A stretch of DNA of 64,000 nt from Liolophura sinensis (lineage: Eukaryota > Mollusca > Polyplacophora > Chitonida > Chitonidae): NCBI RefSeq assembly GCF_032854445.1, contig NW_027018085.1, positions 1-64,000 on the forward strand. The letters are read 5' to 3'. The notes below the pieces were generated by a model that searched no databases, was not told the DNA's origin, and saw nothing but the letters and a program-made list of their open reading frames with translations. Position numbers and translations under genes: made by a program. Shown piece after piece: positions 39,901 through 53,700 of the stretch. Numbering within the stretch: the stretch's first letter is position 1; each line of letters begins with the position of its first letter.

Positions 39901-42900
39901 AAGTTGAATATAGTAATGACCAGTCGCGATTGTACATAGTTAATGTAGCCGATTCCAATTAGCAGAAAGACCAGGCAAAAATCCAAAAGTGGAAAAACTG
40001 TTCCAATGCTGCTGATAAGAGGCTAATCCGACGTATTTTTTGACGAGAAATCGAATGGTGCAAACCGTGTTGCTCTCCGACCAATACTTTTGGCTGTAGC
40101 CACAAATGAATAATCATTGATGTCAAGATCACGTGCCCAGCAACGGCTCTTACTCCATGGAAACCAAGGAAATTTGCAATTTTTCAACAGCTGGAGATGC
40201 CTGGCCCAATTGCGCATCTTTTGGCACCTTATTGATGTGGGTCAGTGTTTAATTGTACTTTTTACAGCGCACTGTATCAAGTACCTTGTGTTTTTTTTAT
40301 ATACAAATGGTGTGGTTTTTCTACATGTAGATAAAGACATTGAGTTTGTCTTCGACTTAGAAGTAAGACATTTGCTGGGTGAGTTAAATGGGCTTGGCCC
40401 AAAGATTTGACGTCGTCTGGGCTACCGAAGGGCACATAACTTATAATGAAAAGTTGAATATAGTAATGACCAGTCGCGATTGTACATAGTTAATGTAGCC
40501 GATTTCAATTCGCAAAAACACCAGGCAAAAATCCAAAAGTGGAAAAACTGTTCCAATGCTGCTGGTAAGAGGCTAATCCGACGTATTTTTTGACGAGAAA
40601 TCGAATGGTGCAAACCGTGTTGCTCTCCGACCAATACTTTTGGCTGTAGCCACAAATGAATAATCATTGATGTCAAGATCACGTGCCCAGCAACGGCTCT
40701 TACTCCATGGAAACCAAGGAAATTTGCAATTTTTCAACAGCTGGAGATGCCTGGCCCAATTGCGCATCTTTTGGCACCTTATTGATGTGGGTCAGTGTTC
40801 AATTGTACCTTTTACAGCGCACTGTATCAAGTACCTTTTGTTTTTTTTATATACAAATGGTGTGGTTTTTCTACATGTAGATAAAGACATTGAGTTTGTC
40901 TTCGACTTAGAAGTAAGACATTTGCTGGGTGAGTTAAATGGGCTTGGCCCAAAGATTTGACGTCGTCTGGGCTACCGAAGGGCACATAACTTATAATGAA
41001 AAGTTGAATATAGTAATGACCAGTCGCGATTGTACATAGTTAATGTAGCCGATTTCAATTCGCAAAAAGACCAGGCAAAAATCCAAAAGTGGAAAAACTG
41101 TTCCAATGCTGCTGGTAAGAGGCTAATCCGACGTATTTTTTGACGAGAAATCGAATGGTGCAAACCGCGTTGCTCTCCGACCAATACTTTTGGCTGTAGC
41201 CACAAATGAATAATCATTGATGTCAAGATCACGTGCCCAGCAACGGCTCTTACTCCATGGAAACCAAGGAAATTTGCAATTTTTCAACAGCTGGAGATGC
41301 CTGGCCCAATTGCGCATCTTTTGGCACATTATTGATGTGGGTCAGTGTTCAATTGTACTTTTCACAGCGGACTGTATCAAGTACCTTGTGTTTTTTTATA
41401 TACAAATGGTGTGGTTTTTCTACATGTAGATAAAGACATTGAGTTTATCTTCGACTTAGAAGTAAGACAACTCCTGGGTGAGTTAAATGGGCTTGGCCCA
41501 AAGATTTGACGTCGTCTGGGCTACCGAAGGGCACATAACTTATAATGAAAAGTTGAATATAGTAATGACCAGTCGCGATTGTACATAGTTAATGTAGCCG
41601 ATTTCAATTCGCAAAAAGACCAGGCAAAAATCCAAAAGTAGAAAAACTGTTCCAATGCTGTTGGTAAGAGGCTAATCCGACGTATTTTTTGACGAGAAAT
41701 CGAATGGTGCAAACCGCGTTGCTCTCCGACCAATACTTTTGGCTGTAGCCACAAATGAATAATCATTGATGTCAAGATCACGTGCCCAGCAACGGCTCTT
41801 ACTCCATGGAAACCAAGGAAATTTGCAATTTTTCAACAGCTGGAGATGTCTGGCCCAATTGCGCATCTTTTGGCACCTTATTGATGTGGGTCAGTGTTCA
41901 ATTGTACTTTTTACAGCGGACTGTATCAAGTACCTTGTGTTTTTTTTATATACAAATGGTGTGGTTTTTCTACATGTAGATAAAGACATTGAGTTTGTCT
42001 TCGACTTAGAAGTAAGACATTTGCTGGGTGAGTTAAATGGGCTTGGCCCAAAGATTTGACGTCGTCTGGGCTACCGAAGGGCACATAACTTATAATGAAA
42101 AGTTGAATATAGTAATGACCAGTCGCGATTGTACATAGTTAATGTAGCCGATTTCAATTCGCAAAAAGACCAGGCAAAAATCCAAAAGTGGAAAAACTGT
42201 TCCAATGCTGCTGGTAAGAGGCTAATCCGACGTATTTTTTGACGAGAAATCGAATGGTGCAAACCGCGTTGCTCTCCGACCAATACTTTTGGCTGTAGCC
42301 ACAAATGAATAATCATTGATGTCAAGATCACGTGCCCAGCAACGGCTCTTACTCCATGGAAACCAAGGAAATTTGCAATTTTTCAACAGCTGGAGATGCC
42401 TGGCCCAATTGCGCATCTTTTGGCACCTTATTGATGTGGGTCAGTGTTCAATTGTACTTTTTACAGCGGACTGTATCAAGTACCTTGTGTTTTTTTATAT
42501 ACAAATGGTGTGGTTTTTCTACATGTAGATAAAGACATTGAGTTTATCTTCGACTTAGAAGTAAGACAACTCCTGGGTGAGTTAAATGGGCTTGGCCCAA
42601 AGATTTGACGTCGTCTGGGCTACCGAAGGGCACATAACTTATAATGAAAAGTTGAATATAGTAATGACCAGTCGCGATTGTACATAGTTAATGTAGCCGA
42701 TTTCAATTCGCAAAAACACAAGGCAAAAATCCAAAAGTGGAAAAACTGTTCCAATGCTGTTGGTAAGAGGCTAATCCGACGTATTTTTCGACGAGAAATC
42801 GAATGGTGCAAACCGCGTTGCTCTCCGACCAATACTTTTGGCTGTAGCCACAAATGAATAATCATTGATGTCAAGATCACGTGCCCAGCAACGGCTCTTA

Positions 42901-45900
42901 CTCCATGGAAACCAAGGAAATTTGCAATTTTTCAACAGCTGGAGATGTCTGGCCCAATTGCGCATCTTTTGGCACCTTATTGATGTGGGTCAGTGTTCAA
43001 TTGTACTTTTTACAGCGGACTGTATCAAGTACCTTGTGTTTTTTTTATATACAAATGGTGTGGTTTTTCTACATGTAGATAAAGACATTGAGTTTGTCTT
43101 CGACTTAGAAGTAAGACATTTGCTGGGTGAGTTAAATGGGCTTGGCCCAAAGATTTGACGTCGTCTGTGCTACCGAAGGGCACATAACTTATAATGAAAA
43201 GTTGAATATAGTAATGACCAGTCGCGATTGTACATAGTTAATGTAGCCGATTTCAATTCGCAAAAAGACCAGGCAAAAATCCAAAAGTAGAAAAACTGTT
43301 CCAATGCTGCTGGTAAGAGGCTAATCCGACGTATTTTTTGACGAGAAATCGAATGGTGCAAACCGCGTTGCTCTCCGACCAATACTTTTGGCTGTAGCCA
43401 CAAATGAATAATCATTGATGTCAAGATCACGTGCCCAGCAACGGCTCTTACTCCATGGAAACCAAGGAAATTTGCAATTTTTCAACAGCTGGAGATGCCT
43501 GGCCCAATTGCGCATCTTTTGGCACCTTATTGATGTGGGTCAGTGTTCAATTGTACTTTTTACAGCGCACTGTATCAAGTACCTTGTGTTTTTTTTATAT
43601 ACAAATGGTGTGGTTTTTCTACATGTAGATAAAGACATTGAGTTTGTCTTCGACTTAGAAGTAAGACATTTGCTGGGTGAGTTAAATGGGCTTGGCCCAA
43701 AGATTTGACGTCGTCTGGGCTACCGAAGGGCACATAACTTATAATGAAAAGTTGAATATAGTAATGACCAGTCGCGATTGTACATAGTTAATGTAGCCGA
43801 TTTCAATTCGCAAAAAGACCAGGCAAAAATCCAAAAGTGGAAAAACTGTTCCAATGCTGCTGAGAAGAGGCTAATCCGACGTATTTTTTGACGAGAAATC
43901 GAATGGTGCAAACCGCGTTGCTCTCCGACCAATACTTTTGGCTGTAGCCACAAATGAATAATCATTGATGTCAAGATCACGTGCCCAGCAACGGCTCTTA
44001 CTCCATGGAAACCAAGGAAATTTGCAATTTTTCAACAGCTGGAGATGCCTGGCCCAATTGCGCATCTTTTGGCACCTTATTGATGTGGGTCAGTGTTCAA
44101 TTGTACTTTTTACAGCGGACTGTATCAAGTACCTTGTGTTTTTTTATATACAAATGGTGTGGTTTTTCTACATGTAGATAAAGACATTGAGTTTGTCTTC
44201 GACTTAGAAGTAAGACATTTGCTGGGTGAGTTAAATGGGCTTGGCCCAAAGATTTGACGTCGTCTGGGCTACCGAAGGGCACATAATTTATAATGAAAAG
44301 TTGAATATAGTAATGACCAGTCGCGATTGTACATAGTTAATGTAGCCGATTTCAATTAGCAGAAAGACCAGGCAAAAATCCAAAATTGGAAAAACTGTTC
44401 CAATGCTGCTGATAAGAGGCTAATCCGATGTATTTTTTGACGAGTAATCGAATGGTGCAAACCGTGTTGCTCTCCGACCAATACTTTTGGCTGTAGCCAC
44501 AAATGAATAATCATTGATGTCAAGATCACGTGCCCAGCAACGGCTCTTACTCCATGGAAACCAAGGAAATTTGCAATTTTTCAACAGCTGAGATGCCTGG
44601 CCCAATTGCGCATCTTTTGGCACCTTATTGATGTGGGTCAGTGTTTAATTGTACTTTTTACAGCGCACTGTATCAAGTACCTTGTGTTTTTTTTTATATA
44701 CAAATGGTGTGGTTTTTCTACATGTAGATAAAGACATTGAGTTTTGTCTTCGACTTAGAGTAAGACATTGCTGGGTGAGTTAAATGGGCTTGGCCAAAGA
44801 TTTGACTGTCGTCTGGGCTACCGAAGGGCACATAACTTATAATGAAAAGTTGAATATAGTAATGACCAGTCGCGATTGTACATAGTTAATGTAGCCGATT
44901 TCATTCGCAAAAAGACCAGGTAAAATTCCAAAAGTAAAAAAAACTGTTCCAATGCTGTTGGTAAGAGGCTAATCCGACGTATTTTTTGACGAGAAATCGA
45001 ATGGTGCAAACCGCGTTGCTCTCCGACCAATACTTTTGGCTGTAGCCACAAATGAATAATCATTGATGTCAAGATCACGTGCCCAGCAACGGCTCTTACT
45101 CATGGAAACCAAGGAAATTTGCAATTTTTCACAGCTGGAGATGCCTGGCCCAATTGGCGCATCTTTTGGCACCTTATTGATGTGGGTCAGTGTTTAATTG
45201 TACTTTTTACAGCGCACTGTATCAAGTACCTTGTGTTGTTTTTATATACAAATGGTGTGGTTTTTTCTACATGTAGATAAAGACATTGAGTTTTGTCTTT
45301 CGACTTAGAAGTAAGACATTTGCTGGGTGAGTTAAATGGGCTTGGCCCAAAGATTTGACGTCGTCTGGGCTACCGAAGGGCACATAACTTATAATGAAAA
45401 GTTGAATATAGTAATGACCAGTCGCGATTGTACATAGTTAATGTAGCCGATTTCAATTCGCAAAAGACCAGGCAAAAATCCAAAAGTGGAAAAACTGTTC
45501 CAATGCTGCTGGTAAGAGGCTAATCCGACGTATTTTTTGACGAGAAATCAAATGGTGCAAACCGCGTTGCTCTCCGACCAATACTTTTGGCTGTAGCCAC
45601 AAATGAAATAATCATTGATGTCAAGATCACGTGCCCAGCAACGCTCTTACTCCATGGAAACCAAGGAAATTTGCAATTTTTCAACAGCTGGAGATGCCTG
45701 GCCCAATTGCGCATCTTTTGGCACATTATTGATGTGGGTCAGTGTTCAATTGTACTTTTCACAGCGGACTGTATCAAGTACCTTGTGTTTTTTTATATAC
45801 AAATGGTGTGGTTTTTCTACATGTAGATAAAGACATTGAGTTTATCTTCGACTTAGAGGTAAGACAACTCCTGGGTGAGTTAAATGGGCTTGGCCCAAAG

Positions 45901-48900
45901 ATTTGACGTCGTCTGGGGCTACCGAAGGGCACATAACTTATAATGAAAAGTTGAATATAGTAATGACCAGTCGCGATTGTACATAGTTAATGTAGCCGAT
46001 TTCAATTCGCAAAAAGACCAGGCAAAAATCCAAAGTAGAAAAACTGTTCAATGCTGTTGGTAAGAGGCTAATCCGACGTATTTTTTGACGAGAAATCGAA
46101 TGGTGCAAACCGCGTTGCTCTCCGACCAATACTTTTGGCTGTAGCCACAAATGAATAATCATTGATGTCAAGATCACGTGCCCAGCAACGGCTCTTACTC
46201 CATGAAACCAAGGAAATTTGCAATTTTTCAACAGCTGGAGATGTCTGGCCCAATTGCGCATCTTTTGGCACCTTATTGATGTGGGTCAAGTGTTCAATTG
46301 TACTTTTTACAGCGGACTGTATCAAGTACCTTGTGTTTTTTTTATATACAAATGGTGTGGTTTTTCTACATGAGATAAAGACATTGAGTTTGTCTTCGAC
46401 TTAGAAGTAAGACATTTGCTGGGTGAGTTAAATGGGCTTGGCCCAAAGATTGACGTCGTCTGGGGCTACCGAAGGGCACATAACTTATAATGAAAAGTTG
46501 AATATAGTAATGACCAGTCGCGATTGTACATAGTTAATGTAGCCGATTTCAATTCGGCAAAAAGACAGGCAAAAATCCAAAAGTGGAAAAACTGTTCCAA
46601 TGCTGCTGGTAAGAGGCTAATCCGACGTATTTTTTGACGAGAAATCGAATGGTGCAAACCGCGTTGCTCTCCGACCAATACTTTTGGCTGTAGCCACAAA
46701 TGAATAATCATTGATGTCAAGATCACGTGCCCAGCAACGGCTCTTACTCCATGGAAACCAAGGAAATTTGCAATTTTTCAACAGCTGGAGATGCCTGGCC
46801 CAATTGCGCATCTTTTGGCACCTTATTGATGTGGGTCAGTGTTCAATTGTACTTTTTACAGCGCCACTGTATCAAGTACCTTGTGTTTTTTTATATACAA
46901 ATGGTGTGGTTTTCTACATGTAGATAAAGACATTGAGTTTATCTTCGACTTAGAAGTAAGACAACTCCTGGGTGAGTTAAATGGGCTTGGCCCAAAGATT
47001 TGACGTCGTCTGGGCTACCGAAGGGCACATCTTATAATGAAAAGTTGAATATAGTAATGACCAGTCGCGATTGTACATAGTTAATGTAGCCGATTTCAAT
47101 TCGCAAAAACACAAGGCAAAAATCCAAAAGTGGAAAAAACTGTTCCAATGCTGTTTGGTAAGAGGCTAATCCGACGTATTTTTCGACGAGAAATCGAATG
47201 GTGCAAACCGCGTTGCTCTCCGACCAATACTTTTGGCTGTAGCCACAAATGAATAATCATTGATGTCAAGATCACGTGCCCAGCAACGGCTCTTACTCCA
47301 TGGAAACCAAGGAAATTTGCAATTTTTCAACAGCTGGAGATGCCTGGCCCAATTGCGCATCTTTTGGCACCTTATTGATGTGGGTCAGTGTTCAATTGTA
47401 CTTTTTACAGCGCACTGTATCAAGTACCTTGTGTTTTTTTTATATACAAATGGTGTGGTTTTTCTACATGTAGATAAAGACATTGAGTTTGTCTTCGACT
47501 TAGAAGTAAGACATTTGCTGGGTGAGTTAAATGGGCTTGGCCCAAAGATTTGACGTCGTCTGGGCTACCGAAGGGCACATAACTTATAATGAAAAGTTGA
47601 ATATAGTAATGACCAGTCGCGATTGTACATAGTTAATGTAGCCGATTTCAATTCGCAAAAAGACCAGGCAAAAATCCAAAAGTGGAAAAAACTGTTCCAA
47701 TGCTGCTGAGAAGAGGCTAATCCGACGTATTTTTTGACGAGAAATCGAATGGTGCAAACCGCGTTGCTCTCCGACCAATACTTTTGGCTGTAGCCACAAA
47801 TGAATAATCATTGATGTCAAGATCACGTGCCCAGCAACGGCTCTTACTCCATGGAAACCAAGGAAATTTGCAATTTTTCAACAGCTGGAGATGCCTGGCC
47901 CAATTGCGCATCTTTTGGCACCTTATTGATGTGGGTCAGTGTTCAATTGTACTTTTTACAGCGGACTGTATCAAGTACCTTGTGTTTTTTTTATATACAA
48001 ATGGTGTGGTTTTTCTACATGTAGAATAAAGACATTGAGTTTGTCTTCGACTTAGAAGTAAGACATTTGCTGGGTGAGTTAAATGGCTTGGCCCAAAGAT
48101 TTGACGTCGTCTGGGCTACCGAAGGGCACATAATTTATAATGAAAAGTTGAATATAGTAATGACCAGTCGCGATTGTACATAGTTAATGTAGCCGATTTC
48201 AATTAGCAGAAAGACAGGCAAAAATCCAAAATTGGAAAAAACTGTTCCAATGCTGCTGATAAGAGGCTAATCCGATGTATTTTTTGACGAGAAATCGAAT
48301 GGTGCAAACCGTGTTGCTCTCCGACCAATACTTTTGGCTGTAGCCACAAATGAATAATCATTGATGTCAAGATCACGTGCCCAGCAACGGCTCTTACTCC
48401 ATGGAAACCAAGGAAATTTGCAATTTTTCAACAGCTGGAGATGCCTGGCCCAATTGCGCATCTTTTGGCACCTTATTGATGTGGGTCAGTGTTTAATTGT
48501 ACTTTTTACAGCGCACTGTATCAAGTACCTTGTGTTTTTTTTATATACAAATGGTGTGGTTTTTCTACATGTAGATAAAGACATTGAGTTTGTCTTCGAC
48601 TTAGAAGTAAGACATTTGCTGGGTGAGTTAAATGGGCTTGGCCCAAAGATTTGACGTCGTCTGGGCTACCGAAGGGCACATAACTTATAATGAAAAGTTG
48701 AATATAGTAATGACCAGTCGCGATTGTACATAGTTAATGTAGCCGATTTCAATTCGCAAAAAGACCAGGTAAAATTCCAAAAGTAAAAAAACTGTTCCAA
48801 TGCTGTTGGTAAGAGGCTAATCCGACGTATTTTTTGACGAGAAATCGAATGGTGCAAACCGCGTTGCTCTCCGACCAATACTTTTGGCTGTAGCCACAAA

Positions 48901-50156
48901 TGAATAATCATTGATGTCAAGATCACGTGCCCAGCAACGGCTCTTACTCCATGGAAACCAAGGAAATTTGCAATTTTTCAACAGTTGGAGATGCCTGGCC
49001 CAATTGCGCATCTTTTGGCACCTTATTGATGTGGGTCAGTGTTCAATTGTACTTTTTACAGCGCACTGTATCAAGTACCTTGTGTTTTTTTTATATACAA
49101 ATGGTGTGGTTTTTCTACATGTAGATAAAGACATTGAGTTTGTCTTCGACTTAGAAGTAAGACATTTGCTGGGTGAGTTAAATGGACTTGGCCCAAAGAT
49201 TTGACGTCGTCTGGGCTACCGAAGGGCACATAACTTATAATGAAAAGTTGAATATAGTAATGACCAGTCGCGATTGTACATAGTTAATGTAGCCGATTTC
49301 AATTCGCAAAAAGACCAGACAAAAATCCAAAAGTGGAAAAACTGTTCCAATGCTGCTGGTAAGAGGCTAATCCGACGTATTTTTTGACGAGAAATCGAAT
49401 GGTGCAAACCGCGTTGCTCTCCAACCAATACTTTTGGCTGTAGCCACAAATGAATAATCATTGATGTCAAGATCACGTGCCCAGCAACGGCTCTTACTCC
49501 ATGGAAACCAAGGAAATTTGCAATTTTTCAACAGCTGGAGATGCCTGGCCCAATTGCGCATCTTTTGGCACCTTATTGATGTGGGTCAGTGTTCAATTGT
49601 ACTTTTTACAGCGCACTGTATCAAGTACCTTGTGTTTTTTTTATATACAAATGGTGTGGTTTTTCTACATGTAGATAAAGACATTGAGTTTGTCTTCGAC
49701 TTAGAAGTAAGACATTTGCTGGGTGAGTTAAATGGGCTTGGCCCAAAGATTTGACGTCGTCTGGGCTACCGAAGGGCACATAACTTATAATGAAAAGTTG
49801 AATATAGTAATGACCAGTCGCGATTGTACATAGTTAATGTAGCCGATTTCAATTCGCAAAAAGACCAGGCAAAAATCCAAAAGTGGAAAAACTGTTCCAA
49901 TGCTGCTGGTAAGAGGCTAATCCGACGTATTTTTTGACGAGAAATCGAATGGTGCAAACCGCGTTGCTCTCCGACCAATACTTTTGGCTGTAGCCACAAA
50001 TGAATAATCATTGATGTCAAGATCACGTGCCCAGCAACGGCTCTTACTCCATGGAAACCAAGGAAATTTGCAATTTTTCAACAGCTGGAGATGCCTGGCC
50101 CAATTGCGCATCTTTTGGCACCTTATTGATGTGGGTCAGTGTTCAATTGTACTTTT
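36966..50156 (+). repeat. Imperfect 8-monomer higher-order repeat, three periods
   Basis: The marker TTTTCACAGCGG recurs at 36966, 41362, 45759 and 50156, spaced 4,396-4,397 bp, which is eight monomers. Supporting markers with similar spacing are GATGTCTGG (near 37450, 41845, 46240), GGCACATTATTG (41329, 45720) and AACACAAGGC (42717, 47108). After about 47.15 kb the offset to the previous period drops to about 3,846 bp, seen with TGCTGAGAAG (43860, 47703), CCGATGTATT (44425, 48271) and AGCAGAAAG (44358, 48205). One monomer has therefore been lost from that period. Confidence 0.8.
44580..48250. other. Second indel-rich satellite block
   Basis: One-base indels reappear abruptly: CAGCTGAGATG lacking a G near 44588, GTTTTGTCTT near 44742, TTAGAGTAAG lacking an A near 44757, GGCCAAAG near 44793, an inserted A in GAAATAATC near 45606, a missing T in CATGAGATAAAG near 46370, CGCCACTG near 46862 and a missing CC base near 48216. 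The block is the higher-order copy of about 40.2-44.4 kb, where the same diagnostic substitutions occur without the indels. That contrast favours local consensus error over biological divergence. Sequence returns to clean 549-550 bp copies after about 48.25 kb. Confidence 0.72.
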
Positions 50157-50741
50157 CACAGCGGACTGTATCAAGTACCTTGTGTTTTTTTATATACAAA
50201 TGGTGTGGTTTTTCTACATGTAGATAAAGACATTGAGTTTATCTTCGACTTAGAAGTAAGACAACTCCTGGGTGAGTTAAATGGGCTTGGCCCAAAGATT
50301 TGACGTCGTCTGGGCTACCGAAGGGCACATAACTTATAATGAAAAGTTGAATATAGTAATGACCAGTCGCGATTGTACATAGTTAATGTAGCCGATTTCA
50401 ATTCGCAAAAAGACCAGGCAAAAATCCAAAAGTAGAAAAACTGCTCCAATGCTGTTGGTAAGAGGCTAATCCGACGTATTTTTTGACGAGAAATCGAATG
50501 GTGCAAACCGCGTTGCTCTCCGACCAATGCTTTTGGCTGTAGCCACAAATGAATAATCATTGATGTCAAGATCACGTGCCCAGCAACGGCTCTTACTCCA
50601 TGGAAACCAAGGAAATTTGCAATTTTTCAACAGCTGGAGATGCCTGGCCCAATTGCGCATCTTTTGGCACCTTATTGATGTGTTCCAGTGTTCAATTGTA
50701 CTTTTCACAGCGGACTGTATCAAGTACCTTGTGTTTTTTTT

Positions 50742-53700
50742 ATGTACAAATGGTGTGGTTTTTCTACATGTAGATAAAGACATTGAGTTTATCTTCGACT
50801 TAGAAGTAAGACAACTCCTGGGTGAGTTAAATGGGCTTGGCCCAAAGATTTGACGTCGTCTGGGCTACCGAAGGGCACATAACTTATAATGAAAAGTTGA
50901 ATATAGTAATGACCAGTCGCGATTGTACATAGTTAATGTAGCCGATTTCAATTCGCAAAAAGACCAGGCAAAAATCCAAAAGTAGAAAAACTGTTCCAAT
51001 GCTGTTGGTAAGAGGCTAATCCGACGTATTTTTTGACGAGAAATCGAATGGTGCAAACCGCGTTGCTCTCCGACCAATACTTTTGGCTGTAGCCACAAAT
51101 GAATAATCATTGATGTCAAGATCACGTGCCCAGCAACGGCTCTTACTCCATGGAAACCAAGGAAATTTGCAAGTTTTCAACAGCTGGAGATGTCTGGCCC
51201 AATTGCGCATCTTTTGGCACCTTATTGATGTGGGTCAGTGTTCAATTGTACTTTTTACAGCGGACTGTATTAAGTACCTTGTGTTTTTTTTATATACAAA
51301 TGGTGTGGTTTTTCTACATGTAGATAAAGACATTGAGTTTGTCTTCGACTTAGAAGTAAGACATTTGCTGGGTGAGTTAAATGGGCTTGGCCCAAAGATT
51401 TGACGTCGTCTGGGCTACCGAAGGGCACATAACTTATAATGAAAAGTTGAATATAGTAATGACCAGTCGCGATTGTACATAGTTAATGTAGCCGATTTCA
51501 ATTCGCAAAAAGACCAGGCAAAAATCCAAAAGTAGAAAAACTGTTCCAATGCTGTTAATAAGAGGCTAATCCGACGTATTTTTTGACGAGAAATCGAATG
51601 GTGCAAACCGCGTTGCTCTCCGACCAATACTTTTGGCTGTAGCCACAAATGAATAATCATTGATGTCAAGATCACGTGCCCAGCAACGGCTCTTACTCCA
51701 TGGAAACCAAGGAAATTTGCAATTTTTCAACAGCTGGAGATGCCTGGCCCAATTGCGCATCTTTTGGCACCTTATTGATGTGGGTCAGTGTTCAATTGTA
51801 CTTTTTACAGCGCACTGTATCAAGTACCTTGTGTTTTTTTATATACAAATGGTGTGGTTTTTCTACATGTAGATAAAGACATTGAGTTTATCTTCGACTT
51901 AGAAGTAAGACAACTCCTGGGTGAGTTAAATGGGCTTGGCCCAAAGATTTGACGTCGTCTGGGCTACCGAAGGGCACATAACTTATAATGAAAAGTTGAA
52001 TATAGTAATGACCAGTCGCGATTGTACATAGTTAATGTAGCCGATTTCAATTCGCAAAAAGACCAGGCAAAAATCCAAAAGTGGAAAAACTGTTCCAATG
52101 CTGCTGGTAAGAGGCTAATCCGACGTATTTTTTGACGAGAAATCGAATTTTGCAAACCGCGTTGCTCTCCGACCAATACTTTTGGCTGTAGCCACAAATG
52201 AATAATCATTGATGTCAAGATCACGTGCCCAGCAACGGCTCTTACTCCATGGAAACCAAGGAAATTTGCAATTTTTCAACAGCTGGAGATGCCTGGCCCA
52301 ATTGCGCATCTTTTGGCACCTTATTGATGTGGGTCAGTGTTCAATTGTACTTTTTACAGCGGACTGTATCAAGTACCTTGTGTTTTTTTATATACAAATG
52401 GTGTGGTTTTTCTACATGTAGATAAAGACATTGAGTTTATCTTCGACTTAGAAGTAAGACAACTCCTGGGTGAGTTAAATGGGCTTGGCCCAAAGATTTG
52501 ACGTCGTCTGGGCTACCGAAGGGCACATAACTTATAATGAAAAGTTGAATATAGTAATGACCAGTCGCGATTGTACATAGTTAATGTAGCCGATTTCAAT
52601 TCGCAAAAACACAAGGCAAAAATCCAAAAGTGGAAAAACTGTTCCAATGCTGTTGGTAAGAGGCTAATCCGACGTATTTTTCGACGAGAAATCGAATGGT
52701 GCAAACCGCGTTGCTCTCCAACCAATACTTTTGGCTGTAGCCACAAATGAATAATCATTGATGTCAAGATCACGTGCCCAGCAACGGCTCTTACTCCATG
52801 GAAACCAAGGAAATTTGCAATTTTTCAACAGCTGGAGATGTCTGGCCCAATTGCGCATCTTTTGGCACCTTATTGATGTGGGTCAGTGTTCAATTGTACT
52901 TTTTACAGCGCACTGTATCAAGTACCTTGTGTTTTTTTTATATACAAATGGTGTGGTTTTTCTACATGTAGATAAAGACATTGAGTTTGTCTTCGACTTA
53001 GAAGTAAGACATTTGCTGGGTGAGTTAAATGGGCTTGGCCCAAAGATTTGACGTCGTCTGGGCTACCGAAGGGCACATAACTTATAATGAAAAGTTGAAT
53101 ATAGTAATGACCAGTCGCGATTGTACATAGTTAATGTAGCCGATTTCAATTCGCAAAAACAATAGGCAAAAATCCAAAAGTGGAAAAACTGTTCCAATGC
53201 TGTTGGTAAGAGGCTAATCCGACGTATTTTTCGACGATAAATCGAATGGTGCAAACCGCGTTGCTCTCCGACCAATACTTTTGGCTGTAGCCACAAATGA
53301 ATAATCATTGATGTCAAGATCACGTGCCCAGCAACGGCTCTTACTCCATGGAAACCAAGGAAATTTGCAATTTTTCAACAGCTGGAGATGTCTGGCCCAA
53401 TTGCGCATCTTTTGGCACCTTATTGATGTGGGTCAGTGTTCAATTGTACTTTTTACAGCGGACTGTATCAAGTACCTTGTGTTTTTTTTATATACAAATG
53501 GTGTGGTTTTTCTACATGTAGATAAAGACATTGAGTTTGTCTTCGACTTAGAAGTAAGACATTTGCTGGGTGAGTTAAATGGGCTTGGCCCAAAGATTTG
53601 ACGTCGTCTGTGCTACCGAAGGGCACATAACTTATAATGAAAAGTTGAATATAGTAATGACCAGTCGCGATTGTACATAGTTAATGTAGCCGATTTCAAT

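Noticed and set aside
45587-45826. A 79-codon plus-strand frame beginning MAVATNEIIIDVK
   Set aside because: It depends on one inserted A in the indel-rich block; no clean copy has it, so consensus error is the simpler explanation.
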